Shown here piece after piece: positions 1-8,378 of a stretch of DNA of 64,000 bases; position 1 is the first letter of the stretch; each line of letters starts with the position of its first letter. Origin of the DNA: Actinomycetota bacterium (GTDB lineage: Bacteria > Actinomycetota > Acidimicrobiia > Acidimicrobiales > JAMCPL01). The stretch is taken from contig JAMCPL010000020.1 of the NCBI GenBank assembly GCA_023379675.1, positions 24,850-88,849 on the forward strand. The letters run 5' to 3'. The translations under genes and the position numbers were made by a program. The notes under the pieces are model-generated. The model was not told the DNA's origin. It did not search any database and worked only from the letters and a program-made list of their open reading frames with translations.

Positions 1-191
1 CCATTGGACCATGACTTCGATCCACCGAGTAGCCTGATTACGACCAGCGATGCTTGCGGCAACTGCTGGGCGTCGGGGCTGGGCTGAGAGGCAGGTATGC
101 CGCGCACGGAAGGCATTCCTGCCGGCAGCATCTCCACGGCCACCCTCAGGGCTAACATGTCTGTATCTACGTTGGAGACCCACATGATCAT
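1..191 (-). CDS. cobN: Cobaltochelatase CobN, N-terminal fragment (runs off the window)
   Basis: The minus strand opens with ATG at 191 (a second ATG at 185) and stays open to the window edge, giving 63 residues. The fragment begins MIMWVSNVDTD and later reads VVIRLLGGSKSW. This matches the N-terminus of CobN-type chelatase subunits, which start with a short beta strand followed by a TDLL-like turn and a VVRLLGG strand. CobN is the large subunit of the ATP-dependent complex that inserts cobalt into the corrin ring. The gene follows cobQ on the same strand after a 163-nt gap, so it probably belongs to the same cobalamin operon. Only the beginning is visible, so the family call rests on these motifs plus context. 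Confidence 0.72.
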   Translation of the reverse strand, partial: MIMWVSNVDTDMLALRVAVEMLPAGMPSVRGIPASQPSPDAQQLPQASLVVIRLLGGSKSWSN

Positions 192-354
192 TGCGATACC
201 ACACCTGATGGTCGTAGCGGTCGCCTAGAGTCTCCAGACGATCCGCCTGTGCCACGGAAACGGGCTTGATACAGACAGTTGACAACACTGAGCTGGATAC
301 AGGCAGGTTGGGTAAGCAAGAATTGATCAGTTCCGCTGCGCGCACACGTCATCG

Positions 355-2250
355 TCACTCCCACTCGATTCCTATGATTTTATGTAAAAGCGTGAGATCT
401 ACATGGTCCCTTACCGACTTCGCAATGGTATCGATACGCGATTCGCGGTACGCACTGTAGGACACCATTGAAGGCATCCAAACCTTGGAGCGGTTCCTTG
501 CGCAAGTAGTTAGGAACAACGACCGCGTGAGACCATCTTCCATGAGCCCATGAACCGATGTTCCCCACAGGCGACCATGTCCGTCCACAAAGCCTTCGTG
601 CTCGGTCCCCCACGGGTCATCCAGGAGGAACCACGGACCGCCATCGCCGCTAACAACACTACCGGTGCTGCATCCATCGCCTGCAGTACCGGATCCACCA
701 GCATTACCGGCATGCCCCGTATAGGAGAGGCGACCATGATGTATCTCATACCCGCTCACGGTTGGCACATTCTCCAACTTACCGCCATGATCGAAACCGG
801 AATGCCAGACACCAGTACGACGCCTCACGATCTTATCCTCGGCCATTACCGTAGCTACTGGCAAGATGCCGAGCGCATCTACACGACCGCACCTCGACTC
901 CACCATGTCGTCTACATAACTGCCCATAATCTGGTAGCCAGCGCATATGCCCAATATCGTAAAAGCATCCTCCCCTACGATCGCATTGCACAATGCATCC
1001 GCCAGCCCGCTGGACCGCATCCATAGGAGGTCGGCTACGGTGCTCCGGCTACCCGGCAGTATCACAACGTCCGGCGCCCCCAACTGGGAAGGGTACCGTA
1101 CAAAGCGCACGGTCACAGCCGGCTCGAGCCTAAACGGATCTATATCGGTGGCATTCGCCAAGTGAGGAAACTCTATTACCGCTATGTCCAGCACTGCGGA
1201 CTTAGCACCTGTCGGTAGACGATACACGCCGCTCCCGCTCCCGCCGCCGGCATTGCCGCCACCGTCACTGCAAGCCCCACCACCAGCATCACTCCAACAC
1301 CCACACCCACTTCCACTCCTAGCATTGCCGCCACCACTACCCCACCTTTGAATGCCGTCATACGAACGATACGGCATACTATTTGAAACGACATCGACTC
1401 CGGAAGGACCATCTTCGGTTTCAAGGCGTTCCGGACAGATGGGTGCCGCAGAGCGCGAGAGGGAATCCTCTGCATCGCTACCTATGCCATCGATAAACGG
1501 CAGTATTCCGATACAAGGCATGCCGGTCATCTGCCTGATTGCTTCCACGCCCTCGTACAGGACATCGTGCTCACCACGCATCTTGTTCACTACATAGCCC
1601 CTGATCAGCTCGCTCAGGACAGGCGGCAATACACCCCATGTTCCATACACCGACGCGAACACCCCGCCGCGCTCGATATCGGCCACGAGCACTGCCGGCA
1701 TGCTGTATGCCCTAGCCAACGGCAGATTGACTATATCGTGATCCAGCAGATTAATCTCTGCAGGACTGCCCGCCCCCTCGCATACAATGACATCGAATTC
1801 ATCCCAGAGCAACTCCAATGATTCTCGGACCATTTCCATCATCTGCTCCGACCGGCGCTGGTATGCCCTGTACGTCATAATGCCCGCAGGCTTGCCAAGT
1901 ACGATCACCTGGCTCGAGGAACCGTCCACCGGTTTGAGAAGTACGGGATTCATGGTCACCATTGGTTCGCATCGGCACGCCATGGCCTGCACAGCCTGGG
2001 CTCTGGATATTTCCCCACCATTTGCCGTAACGTAAGACTCCAGCGACATGTTCTGAGCCTTGAAAGGGGCTACTTTCAAGCCTGCATCAGAAAGCATCCT
2101 GCAAAGACCGGTAGCGATAGTGCTCTTGCCTGAATCACTCGAAGTGCCCAGCACCATGATGCCTGTCTTTCCAGCAGGCATACTGCCCGCAGTGCTCAGA
2201 TAGGAAGTTGCCTCACCACATGCGGCGCTGCCAACCGGAAAATCCACCAT
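355..2250 (-). CDS. cobQ: Cobyric acid synthase CobQ
   Basis: Glutamine-dependent adenosylcobyric acid synthase, which amidates four corrin side chains. The N-terminal dethiobiotin-synthase-like ATPase domain carries the P-loop GTSSDSGKST (residues 35-44). The C-terminal class I glutamine amidotransferase domain has the nucleophile Cys436 in LGICAGYQIMG and the catalytic His567 in TSVHGLMEDG. At 631 residues it is well above the usual 480-510. The excess is a Gly/Ser/Cys-rich linker between the two domains (about 303-341) and a second Gly-rich stretch before the catalytic His (about 79-101 residues after Cys436). Neither linker touches a catalytic motif. The ATG directly abuts the stop codon of cobC, suggesting translational coupling. 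Confidence 0.95.
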   Translation of the reverse strand: MVDFPVGSAACGEATSYLSTAGSMPAGKTGIMVLGTSSDSGKSTIATGLCRMLSDAGLKVAPFKAQNMSLESYVTANGGEISRAQAVQAMACRCEPMVTMNPVLLKPVDGSSSQVIVLGKPAGIMTYRAYQRRSEQMMEMVRESLELLWDEFDVIVCEGAGSPAEINLLDHDIVNLPLARAYSMPAVLVADIERGGVFASVYGTWGVLPPVLSELIRGYVVNKMRGEHDVLYEGVEAIRQMTGMPCIGILPFIDGIGSDAEDSLSRSAAPICPERLETEDGPSGVDVVSNSMPYRSYDGIQRWGSGGGNARSGSGCGCWSDAGGGACSDGGGNAGGGSGSGVYRLPTGAKSAVLDIAVIEFPHLANATDIDPFRLEPAVTVRFVRYPSQLGAPDVVILPGSRSTVADLLWMRSSGLADALCNAIVGEDAFTILGICAGYQIMGSYVDDMVESRCGRVDALGILPVATVMAEDKIVRRRTGVWHSGFDHGGKLENVPTVSGYEIHHGRLSYTGHAGNAGGSGTAGDGCSTGSVVSGDGGPWFLLDDPWGTEHEGFVDGHGRLWGTSVHGLMEDGLTRSLFLTTCARNRSKVWMPSMVSYSAYRESRIDTIAKSVRDHVDLTLLHKIIGIEWE

Positions 2251-3357
2251 CTACCGGCCACCAGCCTGTACTGCAGGTAGGCTTTCCAACGCCATTTCCA
2301 ATCGTTCGAGTCCCGAGTCGCTGCATACCGATACACGGTAAATACCGAGCATCCCGAAATTACTGCAATCCCTCACAAGCACCCCCACTCGCGCCAGTCT
2401 TTCACGGAACCCCTTATCCGCTCCCACGAGAACCCAGGGTGCATCAGCCGCCCGAACGTCGAAACCCTTGGATGCCAGCAGTGCGGCAAGATCATCTCGG
2501 GCTGACGCAAGCAACTTTGCCCAATGTGCTATATCACTACGTTCGATTACAGCCGCCACGACGTATGATTCGATCCCGCCGAATGACCATAGAGGCTGCA
2601 ATTTCCGTAATTCCTCGGCTGATTGCTCATCAGGGGCTATCGTGTAACCGATACGTAGTCCCGGACACGCAAAGAGCTTGGTGAGCGACCCCACCACGTA
2701 AGCACCAGAGAGGTAGTCCCCCCTGGTCCAGGAGCCGGTGGCCATCTGGAAGAATGCCTCGTCCCATACACCTGCCTGCTCGTCTGCTTTTGCCAGGATC
2801 CCGGTAGGATTGCACGGATTGGAACGGAATCTCACCCCATCCTGGTCCACTGCCGGCAGGTGGCGTTCGTAGAGTGAGAACTCCGGCGGATCGGCGTACC
2901 CTTTACCGACCACCTTTGCTGTGAGAGCTATGGCTTCGGCACCGCCGTTGGTAAGCACCAGTAGATTCGGGTCGACACCGATCTCCGCCGCCAGCATATA
3001 TCTCGCCCTACATGCATCAGGGTAGCGACTTATGTAGCCCATATCGACTGCCTCTCTGATGACGTCACGAAGGTCAGGCGCGAATGGATTGAGCGTGACA
3101 GAAAGATCCAGGATATCAGAGACATCCACGCCAAGACGTCTGGCCACAATCCCCACATCACCACCGTGATCACCCGGCGCTGGGATCATGGCACCAGGAA
3201 CAGGCATCGTTACACCAGGAACAGGCATCGTCGTATCCTGCGTAATGCACTTGCGAAGAGCCGGCTGCCCATTGCAATCACCGGTGTCACCGTAACCGCC
3301 ATTCCCGTCGCAACCACTAGTGTCACCGCAACCACCTGAAGAAGCACCGGCACCCAA
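2251..3357 (-). CDS. cobC: CobC-type threonine-phosphate decarboxylase / aminotransferase-fold enzyme
   Basis: PLP enzyme of the histidinol-phosphate aminotransferase fold. In cobalamin pathways this group (CobC/CobD) makes (R)-1-amino-2-propanol phosphate, the linker for the nucleotide loop. Visible family motifs are the segment SVTLNPFAPDL, the NPTG turn in SNPCNPTGILA, the PLP-lysine segment SLTKLFACPGLRIGY and the following GYTIAP. The first roughly 60 residues are low complexity: Gly/Cys/Asp-rich, then a 7-residue repeat TMPVPG(V/A) encoded by an exact DNA repeat at 3192-3231. The biological start could therefore be an internal ATG near MIPAPGDHGGD. The gene lies between cobD and cobQ and touches cobQ with no gap. 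Decarboxylase versus aminotransferase activity is inferred from context. Confidence 0.85.
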   Translation of the reverse strand: MGAGASSGGCGDTSGCDGNGGYGDTGDCNGQPALRKCITQDTTMPVPGVTMPVPGAMIPAPGDHGGDVGIVARRLGVDVSDILDLSVTLNPFAPDLRDVIREAVDMGYISRYPDACRARYMLAAEIGVDPNLLVLTNGGAEAIALTAKVVGKGYADPPEFSLYERHLPAVDQDGVRFRSNPCNPTGILAKADEQAGVWDEAFFQMATGSWTRGDYLSGAYVVGSLTKLFACPGLRIGYTIAPDEQSAEELRKLQPLWSFGGIESYVVAAVIERSDIAHWAKLLASARDDLAALLASKGFDVRAADAPWVLVGADKGFRERLARVGVLVRDCSNFGMLGIYRVSVCSDSGLERLEMALESLPAVQAGGR

Positions 3358-3383
3358 TCGTGTTAGGACTGTTCATCGCCTTG

Positions 3384-4433
3384 TCAACCTTTCGATTCCT
3401 CGCCGGATATAGCCATAGCCGAAAATGCAGTAGCGCACACGCCAACCAATGCGTAAGAAATACACGCACCCAAGACGCTCACCTTCCTGCTTAATGTGAC
3501 CGCACGTTGGATGTCGGCAGCGCACACCGCCCTGCCTCCGTCGTAGACAGGTGTCATCACCGGCATGCCGTCATAGTAATTGACACCACCCAGCCTTATT
3601 CCGAGTGCTGCTGCAAAAGCCGCCTCAATGATGCCCGCATTAGGCGAAGGATGCTCGTTGGCGTTAGACAGCACTTGCTGCACTACATGCCTCGCCCGGC
3701 GAGGTACTGAAATAGCCGTTGCAAGCACTGCCAACCTTGCAGGCACCCAATTGGCATAATCATCAAGCCTTGCAGAAAACCAACCGAAGTCGGCATAGCG
3801 AGCATTGCGATACCCGACCATCGCGTCAAGGGTGTTGATGGCTCTGTAAGCGACCACTCCTGGAGTTCCGGCCAAGATTCCGTAAAATATCGGTGCGATA
3901 ATAGCGTCCACAGTGTTTTCGGCGACCGATTCGATGGCAGCCCTTACAAGGTCGACTTGCGACAGCCCTTCGGTGTCACGGCCTACCAGTGCGCGAAGTT
4001 CGCGGTGCGCCGACTCGATATTGGCTGAACCGAGGCTTGTCCCCACTCGTTCCGCAGCAGCGTACAGCTCATGCGCTGAGGTGCAGACCCCTACTGAAAC
4101 AGCAGTACCGGTAGTTCTCGACGACCTGTCCACCTGCATCCCGAGGATGGTGACTCCCACCACTCCGGCCAGACCGTACAGCGTCCCGGCGATCCGCGAT
4201 GGGCGGTACGCCACACGCTCGACGTATTGCATGAGCCGACCGAAGAGCGCAGTAGGATGCAAGACTGTTGGAAGTTCCGGTAATACGAATGCCGCTATTG
4301 CACCCGCAAGCACCCCTACGCCACGCGCTGCATACCGGCGTGCTGCATACCCTGTTGCGCCAGATACGACGATACACCACCCGCCACCTGCGCTGCGTGC
4401 CATGCACCGGCGTGCTGCACCGCCATCCATCAT
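3384..4433 (-). CDS. cobD: Adenosylcobinamide-phosphate synthase CobD/CbiB
   Basis: Integral membrane enzyme that attaches aminopropanol phosphate to adenosylcobyric acid. Family landmarks are HPTALFGRLMQYVE near the N-terminus, the central block ESVAENTVDAIIAPIFYG, AINTLDAMVGYRN, and the late NANEHPSPNAG segment. Several hydrophobic stretches agree with a polytopic protein. The open frame extends upstream to 4667, but those 78 residues (rich in Cys, Arg and His) read cobS out of frame. The ATG at 4433 overlaps the cobS stop as ATGA, so I take it as the start (349 residues). An ATG immediately after it or one ten residues further in remains possible. Confidence 0.9.
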   Translation of the reverse strand: MMDGGAARRCMARSAGGGWCIVVSGATGYAARRYAARGVGVLAGAIAAFVLPELPTVLHPTALFGRLMQYVERVAYRPSRIAGTLYGLAGVVGVTILGMQVDRSSRTTGTAVSVGVCTSAHELYAAAERVGTSLGSANIESAHRELRALVGRDTEGLSQVDLVRAAIESVAENTVDAIIAPIFYGILAGTPGVVAYRAINTLDAMVGYRNARYADFGWFSARLDDYANWVPARLAVLATAISVPRRARHVVQQVLSNANEHPSPNAGIIEAAFAAALGIRLGGVNYYDGMPVMTPVYDGGRAVCAADIQRAVTLSRKVSVLGACISYALVGVCATAFSAMAISGEESKG

Positions 4434-5188
4434 CTTGCCGCCGCCATGACAAGACCGGCGGTTTCGGCAAGTACGATCGCCGCACCGATCACATCGCCGG
4501 TAAACCCACCGAGCCTTATGCATCCAAATGCGATTACCAGTACAAACACTCCAAGAGACACAGCGATGGCAGCCAGACCGTACAACGGGCTCCACATCGA
4601 CATCATGGTAATGGCAATAGCAATGCCTATAGCTGCCGGAAATGCTGAGGACCCCTTTGCGCGCCAATGCGAATGCTCGACTGGTCGTGCTGGGGAGCTG
4701 CCATCGGCATTGAATAAATTAGCGATACCGCCATCCCTTGCATAGGGAACAAGGTTAACGACGGATGCAGCATATCCACGTGAAGATGCCCACAACCCAC
4801 ATATCACCAGCAACGACGGATGGATATCCATCAGCGCGCCGAAACGCACCATCAGCACTGCCACAACAGCTACGAGACCGAATGCCCCAGCATGAGGATC
4901 GGACATCACCGATAAGCGTCGTTTCCTGGACATTGGCGGCAAGAGTCCATCAGCGCTGTCCACGAGTCCATCCATATGCAGCATTCCCGTACCCGCGATA
5001 TCGGCGCCCACCACCAGTGCTGCAGCTACACCGGGAGGCCACAACAGATCGGCGCCATACCAGATGCCTCCCAGCAACACTCCTAGGACGGCTCCGACAA
5101 GTGGGAACCAGATCAGTGCAGATCGGTCAATCTGCTTCCTGCCTGGGAAGACGGTCAGGAACGCCACGGCCGAAGCCGGCCCGGTCAC
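4430..5188 (-). CDS. cobS: Adenosylcobinamide-GDP ribazoletransferase CobS
   Basis: Membrane cobalamin(-5'-phosphate) synthase joining adenosylcobinamide-GDP to alpha-ribazole. It shows the CobS hallmarks AVAFLTVFPGR at the start, ADIAGTGMLHMDGLVDSADGLL with its acidic metal-binding residues, and MSDPHAGAFG. Multiple hydrophobic helices follow. The start is read as GTG at 5188 because it overlaps the cobU stop as GTGA and gives 252 residues, the normal length. The longer frame to 5281 lies inside cobU. The 3' end in turn overlaps cobD by 4 nt. Confidence 0.93.
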   Translation of the reverse strand: MTGPASAVAFLTVFPGRKQIDRSALIWFPLVGAVLGVLLGGIWYGADLLWPPGVAAALVVGADIAGTGMLHMDGLVDSADGLLPPMSRKRRLSVMSDPHAGAFGLVAVVAVLMVRFGALMDIHPSLLVICGLWASSRGYAASVVNLVPYARDGGIANLFNADGSSPARPVEHSHWRAKGSSAFPAAIGIAIAITMMSMWSPLYGLAAIAVSLGVFVLVIAFGCIRLGGFTGDVIGAAIVLAETAGLVMAAAR

Positions 5189-5757
5189 TGGGGACTGCCC
5201 TCGCTTGCTCGGAAAGACGATCCCGGAGGGCGCGACAGCTCCACCACCCAGCCGGCAACGGCCAGAAGGACGGAATCGCACACCGCTGCAACTCTCGAAT
5301 TGACTATACCTGCTTGATCCTGGAATGCAATACCAGCCGGGAAAGCGGGATGCACGGAGAGCCCGACCTCATCTGCGACCAGTACTGTCAGGAGACCGTT
5401 CCTACGCCTCCGTTCTAAGGCCTGAACAAGGCTATCCAGCCCATTATCACACGAGTCCACGCTTGCCCCAATGAGAGTAAGCGAGTCAACCAGAACCGGC
5501 GCATCAGCAATGTCGAGTTGCCTGGCCAGTTCGTCAATAGTATCAATTTCCTGGGTCTTCCATGTAGAAGGTCTCCTGGCCCTATGTGCAGCCAGGCGTT
5601 TCGCCCACACCTCATCACCCTCTATATAGTCTGGACCCGTGGCTATGTAGATTGCGGGGTTGGAGTCAGAGCCTGCCCACTGGATGAAAAGCTCTTCGGC
5701 GATCTCGGATTTTCCCGATCGGGCACCTCCGATCACCATAGCCACTACAGGTTCCAT
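5185..5757 (-). CDS. cobU: Adenosylcobinamide kinase / phosphate guanylyltransferase CobU
   Basis: Bifunctional enzyme that phosphorylates adenosylcobinamide and transfers GMP to it. The P-loop GGARSGKSE lies at residues 10-18. The guanylylation-site region YIATGPDYIEGDEVWAKRLA with the following HRARRPSTW is typical, as is VLVDSLTLIGAS. At 190 residues it is of usual size. This is the first gene after the cobalamin riboswitch, with about 40 nt between the conserved box of the switch and its ATG, so it should be the most directly switch-controlled gene. A 4-nt overlap couples it to cobS. Confidence 0.95.
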   Translation of the reverse strand: MEPVVAMVIGGARSGKSEIAEELFIQWAGSDSNPAIYIATGPDYIEGDEVWAKRLAAHRARRPSTWKTQEIDTIDELARQLDIADAPVLVDSLTLIGASVDSCDNGLDSLVQALERRRRNGLLTVLVADEVGLSVHPAFPAGIAFQDQAGIVNSRVAAVCDSVLLAVAGWVVELSRPPGSSFRASEGSPQ

Positions 5758-5794
5758 GAATCCTCCACGTCCACGCGTACAATGCCATCCGGCA

Positions 5795-5965
5795 GACGAT
5801 CAGGTCTCCTGGCTCACGGGTCGTCGCTCACCTCAGCCTTCCCGCTTCACAGCAGTGGCAGTCATGAAGGTCGCTATCCGTTTACAGTTGCGGGACAGCT
5901 CCGGACTTACACCGGATTCCCTTGGAGTACAGGCAATTCAGATGCTCGCACTCCATGAAGCCGGA
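5795..5965 (-). promoter_or_regulatory. Cobalamin riboswitch
   Basis: Read on the minus strand, this spacer contains the hallmark blocks of the AdoCbl riboswitch in the right order: GGGAATCCGGTG and AAGTCCGGAGCTGTCCCGC (5891-5920), AACTGTAAACGG, then TGCCACTG (about 5852-5859), CGGGAAGGC, and finally GTGAGCCAGGAGACCTG (5801-5817). It sits between the cobB stop (5991) and the cobU start (5757). It therefore should lower expression of cobU-cobS-cobD-cobC-cobQ when cobalamin is plentiful, while cobO-cobB lie upstream. Outer boundaries are approximate. Confidence 0.95.
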
Positions 5966-5990
5966 AACGTGCATCCCCAGCTCCATATCG

Positions 5991-7346
5991 TCAAGGAGAT
6001 TTTAGCACTACCTTGCTTGCCGCTGCAACAAAACGCTCAGCCGGTGCGCTGTACGCACCCAGATGGACATGAAGATACGAAGCAAAAAGCTGAGGCGATG
6101 CGAAGCCACTGCGTACCGGGGCATGCACCGCAGAAGACCCAACCATTGCAAGCGCACCTCCGTCAGGGCGGGTAATGGTCCTGTGAAACTCATGACCATG
6201 AAGCGTGTCACCTGCATCGAGCAGAAACGAGGAGCGTTGCGCAGTGGCCATTCTATATCCTACCACCAGCGTATCCTGCATCGATACCTCTGCATCTATC
6301 ACGCCGGCGAGAGCTGCCTGTCCCATTCTTTTCGCAAGCAACACAAGTCCACCACACTCCGCCCATATAGCCACGCCGTCATTGGCTGCGGACCTGATGC
6401 TATCCAGCATTGGGCGGTTCGAAGACAGGGCTTCTATATAGACTTCAGGGAATCCCCCTCCCAGGTAAAGCCCTTGGGCCCCAGCGGGTATGCTGCTGTC
6501 TGAAAGCGGATCAAACGGCACCAGGTCAGCACCCGCCTCCGCAAAACGTTCCAGGTTGTCTCTGTAGACAAAGCTGAATGCAGGGCCGGCGGCATATCCG
6601 ACCACGGCATTGGCTACAGGCTTTGCCGGCCGTATCCGCTTGGTACTGAGCGAAGAAGCAGTACCCGCGATGACCGATACTTGTTGGATGTCCACCTGTG
6701 TCCTGACCAGCTCACCTAGCTCTCGCACGCTTCGCTCCACTTCGGTATGGTGCTCGATGGCTGGGATGAGCCCAAGGTGCCTGCTGGGCCACGATATACC
6801 ACTACTCCTGTGTACCGCTCCGATTACCGGCGCCTCACAGTTGGAAAGCGCATCGCGCAGGATCTCCTCGTGGCGAGCACTACCAACCCTGTCCAATATG
6901 ATGCCCGCGACATGGACATCCCTATCGTGACGAACGTACCCTTCGACGAGCGCCACCACTGACCGGCTCATTGACGAAGCATCCACCACGAGCAGAACCG
7001 GAGCATACAGAAGTTTCGCTACATGCGCAGTACTGCCCCGGGAAGACGATCCGATGCCATCATACAGCCCCATTGCCCCTTCCACCACGAGTATATCTGC
7101 TGCACCGCCAGCTCTTTGGGCAAGTGGAAGGATCATGTTCTCTCCGGACATGAATACATCAAGGTTTCTCGATGGCCTACCTGTGGCCGCTTCATGGTAC
7201 CCGGTATCTATGTAGTCCGGACCCACCTTGGCGGTAGCCACTCTATGTCCGGCAGCAGCCAGCGCTGCCGCTATACCAACCGCCACGGTGGTCTTACCAC
7301 ACCGCGAGTGAGTACCCGCGATCACTACCCTCGGGGGCAGGCTCAA
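5991..7346 (-). CDS. cobB: Cobyrinate a,c-diamide synthase CobB/CbiA
   Basis: Glutamine-dependent amidation of the a and c side chains of cobyrinate (or hydrogenobyrinate). The P-loop GTHSRCGKTT is at residues 11-20 and ILVVEGAMGLYDG around 86-97. The C-terminal glutaminase half shows LYLGGGFPEVY and the nucleophile Cys331 in WAECGGLVLLA, with SYLHVHLG near the end. At 451 residues it has normal length and no low-complexity insert, unlike CobQ. The ATG overlaps the cobO stop by 4 nt (ATGA). Whether the substrate is the cobalt-free or cobalt form cannot be read from the sequence. Confidence 0.94.
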   Translation of the reverse strand: MSLPPRVVIAGTHSRCGKTTVAVGIAAALAAAGHRVATAKVGPDYIDTGYHEAATGRPSRNLDVFMSGENMILPLAQRAGGAADILVVEGAMGLYDGIGSSSRGSTAHVAKLLYAPVLLVVDASSMSRSVVALVEGYVRHDRDVHVAGIILDRVGSARHEEILRDALSNCEAPVIGAVHRSSGISWPSRHLGLIPAIEHHTEVERSVRELGELVRTQVDIQQVSVIAGTASSLSTKRIRPAKPVANAVVGYAAGPAFSFVYRDNLERFAEAGADLVPFDPLSDSSIPAGAQGLYLGGGFPEVYIEALSSNRPMLDSIRSAANDGVAIWAECGGLVLLAKRMGQAALAGVIDAEVSMQDTLVVGYRMATAQRSSFLLDAGDTLHGHEFHRTITRPDGGALAMVGSSAVHAPVRSGFASPQLFASYLHVHLGAYSAPAERFVAAASKVVLKSP

Positions 7347-7858
7347 TACTCTATTCCCTTACGAGCCTTGATGCCTTGATCGAATGCATGCTTTACCTTG
7401 ACCATCTCGGTTACGGTATCAGCCAGATCGATAAACTCCTGCGGGGCGTTCCTACCGGTGATGATGACATTAGTCCTTTCGGGGCGCTGCCGGATCACCT
7501 CCGTCACCTCTGCCACTGGAAGCCAGCCGTAAGTGATCGGATAAGTCAGCTCATCGAGTATGACCATGTCATACTGCCCAGACGTAATTTTTTCGGCGGC
7601 CAGCGCCCATGCACTGCGTGCCTTGGAAGCCGTTGCTTCGATGTCATCCGACTCCCATGTAAATCCATCGCCCATACAGTGGAACTCCAAGCCTAATTGG
7701 TCAGCCAACTTGCGTTCGCCCGTTTTCCATCCACCCCCCTTTATGAACTGCACGACGCATACTCTCCATCCCCTGGCCCATGACCTCACCATCACTCCCC
7801 ACGCTGCGCTGGACTTTCCCTTGCCGGTACCTGTATTGAGCAACACCCTAGACTTCAT
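7343..7858 (-). CDS. cobO: Corrinoid adenosyltransferase CobO
   Basis: ATP:cob(I)alamin adenosyltransferase of the CobA/CobO family. Motifs are the N-terminal P-loop NTGTGKGKSSAAWG (residues 8-21), QFIKGGGWKTGE, the Walker-B-like MVILDELTYPI and VIITGRNAP. It has 171 residues and lacks the roughly 25-residue N-terminal arm that longer members have. Minus-strand AGGGAG lies about 6 nt before the ATG, a good Shine-Dalgarno site, so this mRNA has a leader. It heads the minus-strand cobalamin run and overlaps cobB by 4 nt. Confidence 0.94.
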   Translation of the reverse strand: MKSRVLLNTGTGKGKSSAAWGVMVRSWARGWRVCVVQFIKGGGWKTGERKLADQLGLEFHCMGDGFTWESDDIEATASKARSAWALAAEKITSGQYDMVILDELTYPITYGWLPVAEVTEVIRQRPERTNVIITGRNAPQEFIDLADTVTEMVKVKHAFDQGIKARKGIEY

Positions 7859-8378
7859 GCATGCTCCCTACCGTACGTGCACCGGCAGGTGGAGTGACCC
7901 TGGAGCACTGCTTGCCGGCACGGCCAGCTTGCTGTTGCAACTCATTTACGCTCGCTGCGCTGTCCGCCAGGCGCGCCGCCTTTCCCGGAGAGACTCCGGT
8001 TATAATACTCAAGTGACGGTTCATCGGGGTACTGGTCGTACGGAGACAATACATCACTATCTATGGGCAATGCCAGTTGCGTTGACGCCGGGGTATGAAG
8101 GAACGGGGCCTTAAACCGGAATTGCGCCGGCGACAGGCAGGCTCATGCATCACCGCCCGCACACTTGACAGGTAGTACGGTACGGCATCTCGCTCAAGCA
8201 GGTAAAGGTGCCACCCATAATGCACATCTGGCCTCCCGCCAGGTACCGTTGTCTTGAGCCTACCTGGCCAGATCGGAATGCCCGCCTGGAATGCACCCTC
8301 TGGAAGTAACCAGGATGCGCCGCGCAAGCCCCTGGGGAAGCCACGGAGAGGATGTCAGGCGATTAGGATGGTGACACA
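7859..8378. other. Divergent 520-nt spacer between cobO and cobI
   Basis: No convincing gene. On the plus strand a TATAAT box sits at 8001-8006 without a clear -35 partner, and TAGGAT at 8364-8369 lies 9 nt before cobI. Around 8228-8268 three copies of a CTGGC/GCCAG-type element form nested inverted repeats, including CCAGGTA at 8239-8245 and TACCTGG at 8261-8267. I looked for the cobalamin-riboswitch boxes in both directions and did not find them. The spacer presumably holds the promoters for both operons. Confidence 0.5.

Noticed and set aside
4434..4667. 78-residue N-terminal extension of the cobD frame
   Set aside because: It reads cobS in another frame, is rich in Cys/Arg/His, and the ATGA overlap at 4433 gives a normal-length protein.
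5189..5281. Longer start for cobS
   Set aside because: It lies inside cobU, and the GTG at 5188 overlaps the cobU stop as GTGA and gives standard length.
7848..8057. 69-residue minus-strand frame upstream of cobO
   Set aside because: No family resemblance, and it crosses the cobO ribosome-binding site and start region.
7859..8378. Second cobalamin riboswitch in the cobO/cobI spacer
   Set aside because: The GCCACTG box, the CCAGGAGACC box and the GGGAATCCGGTG block were not found in either direction.
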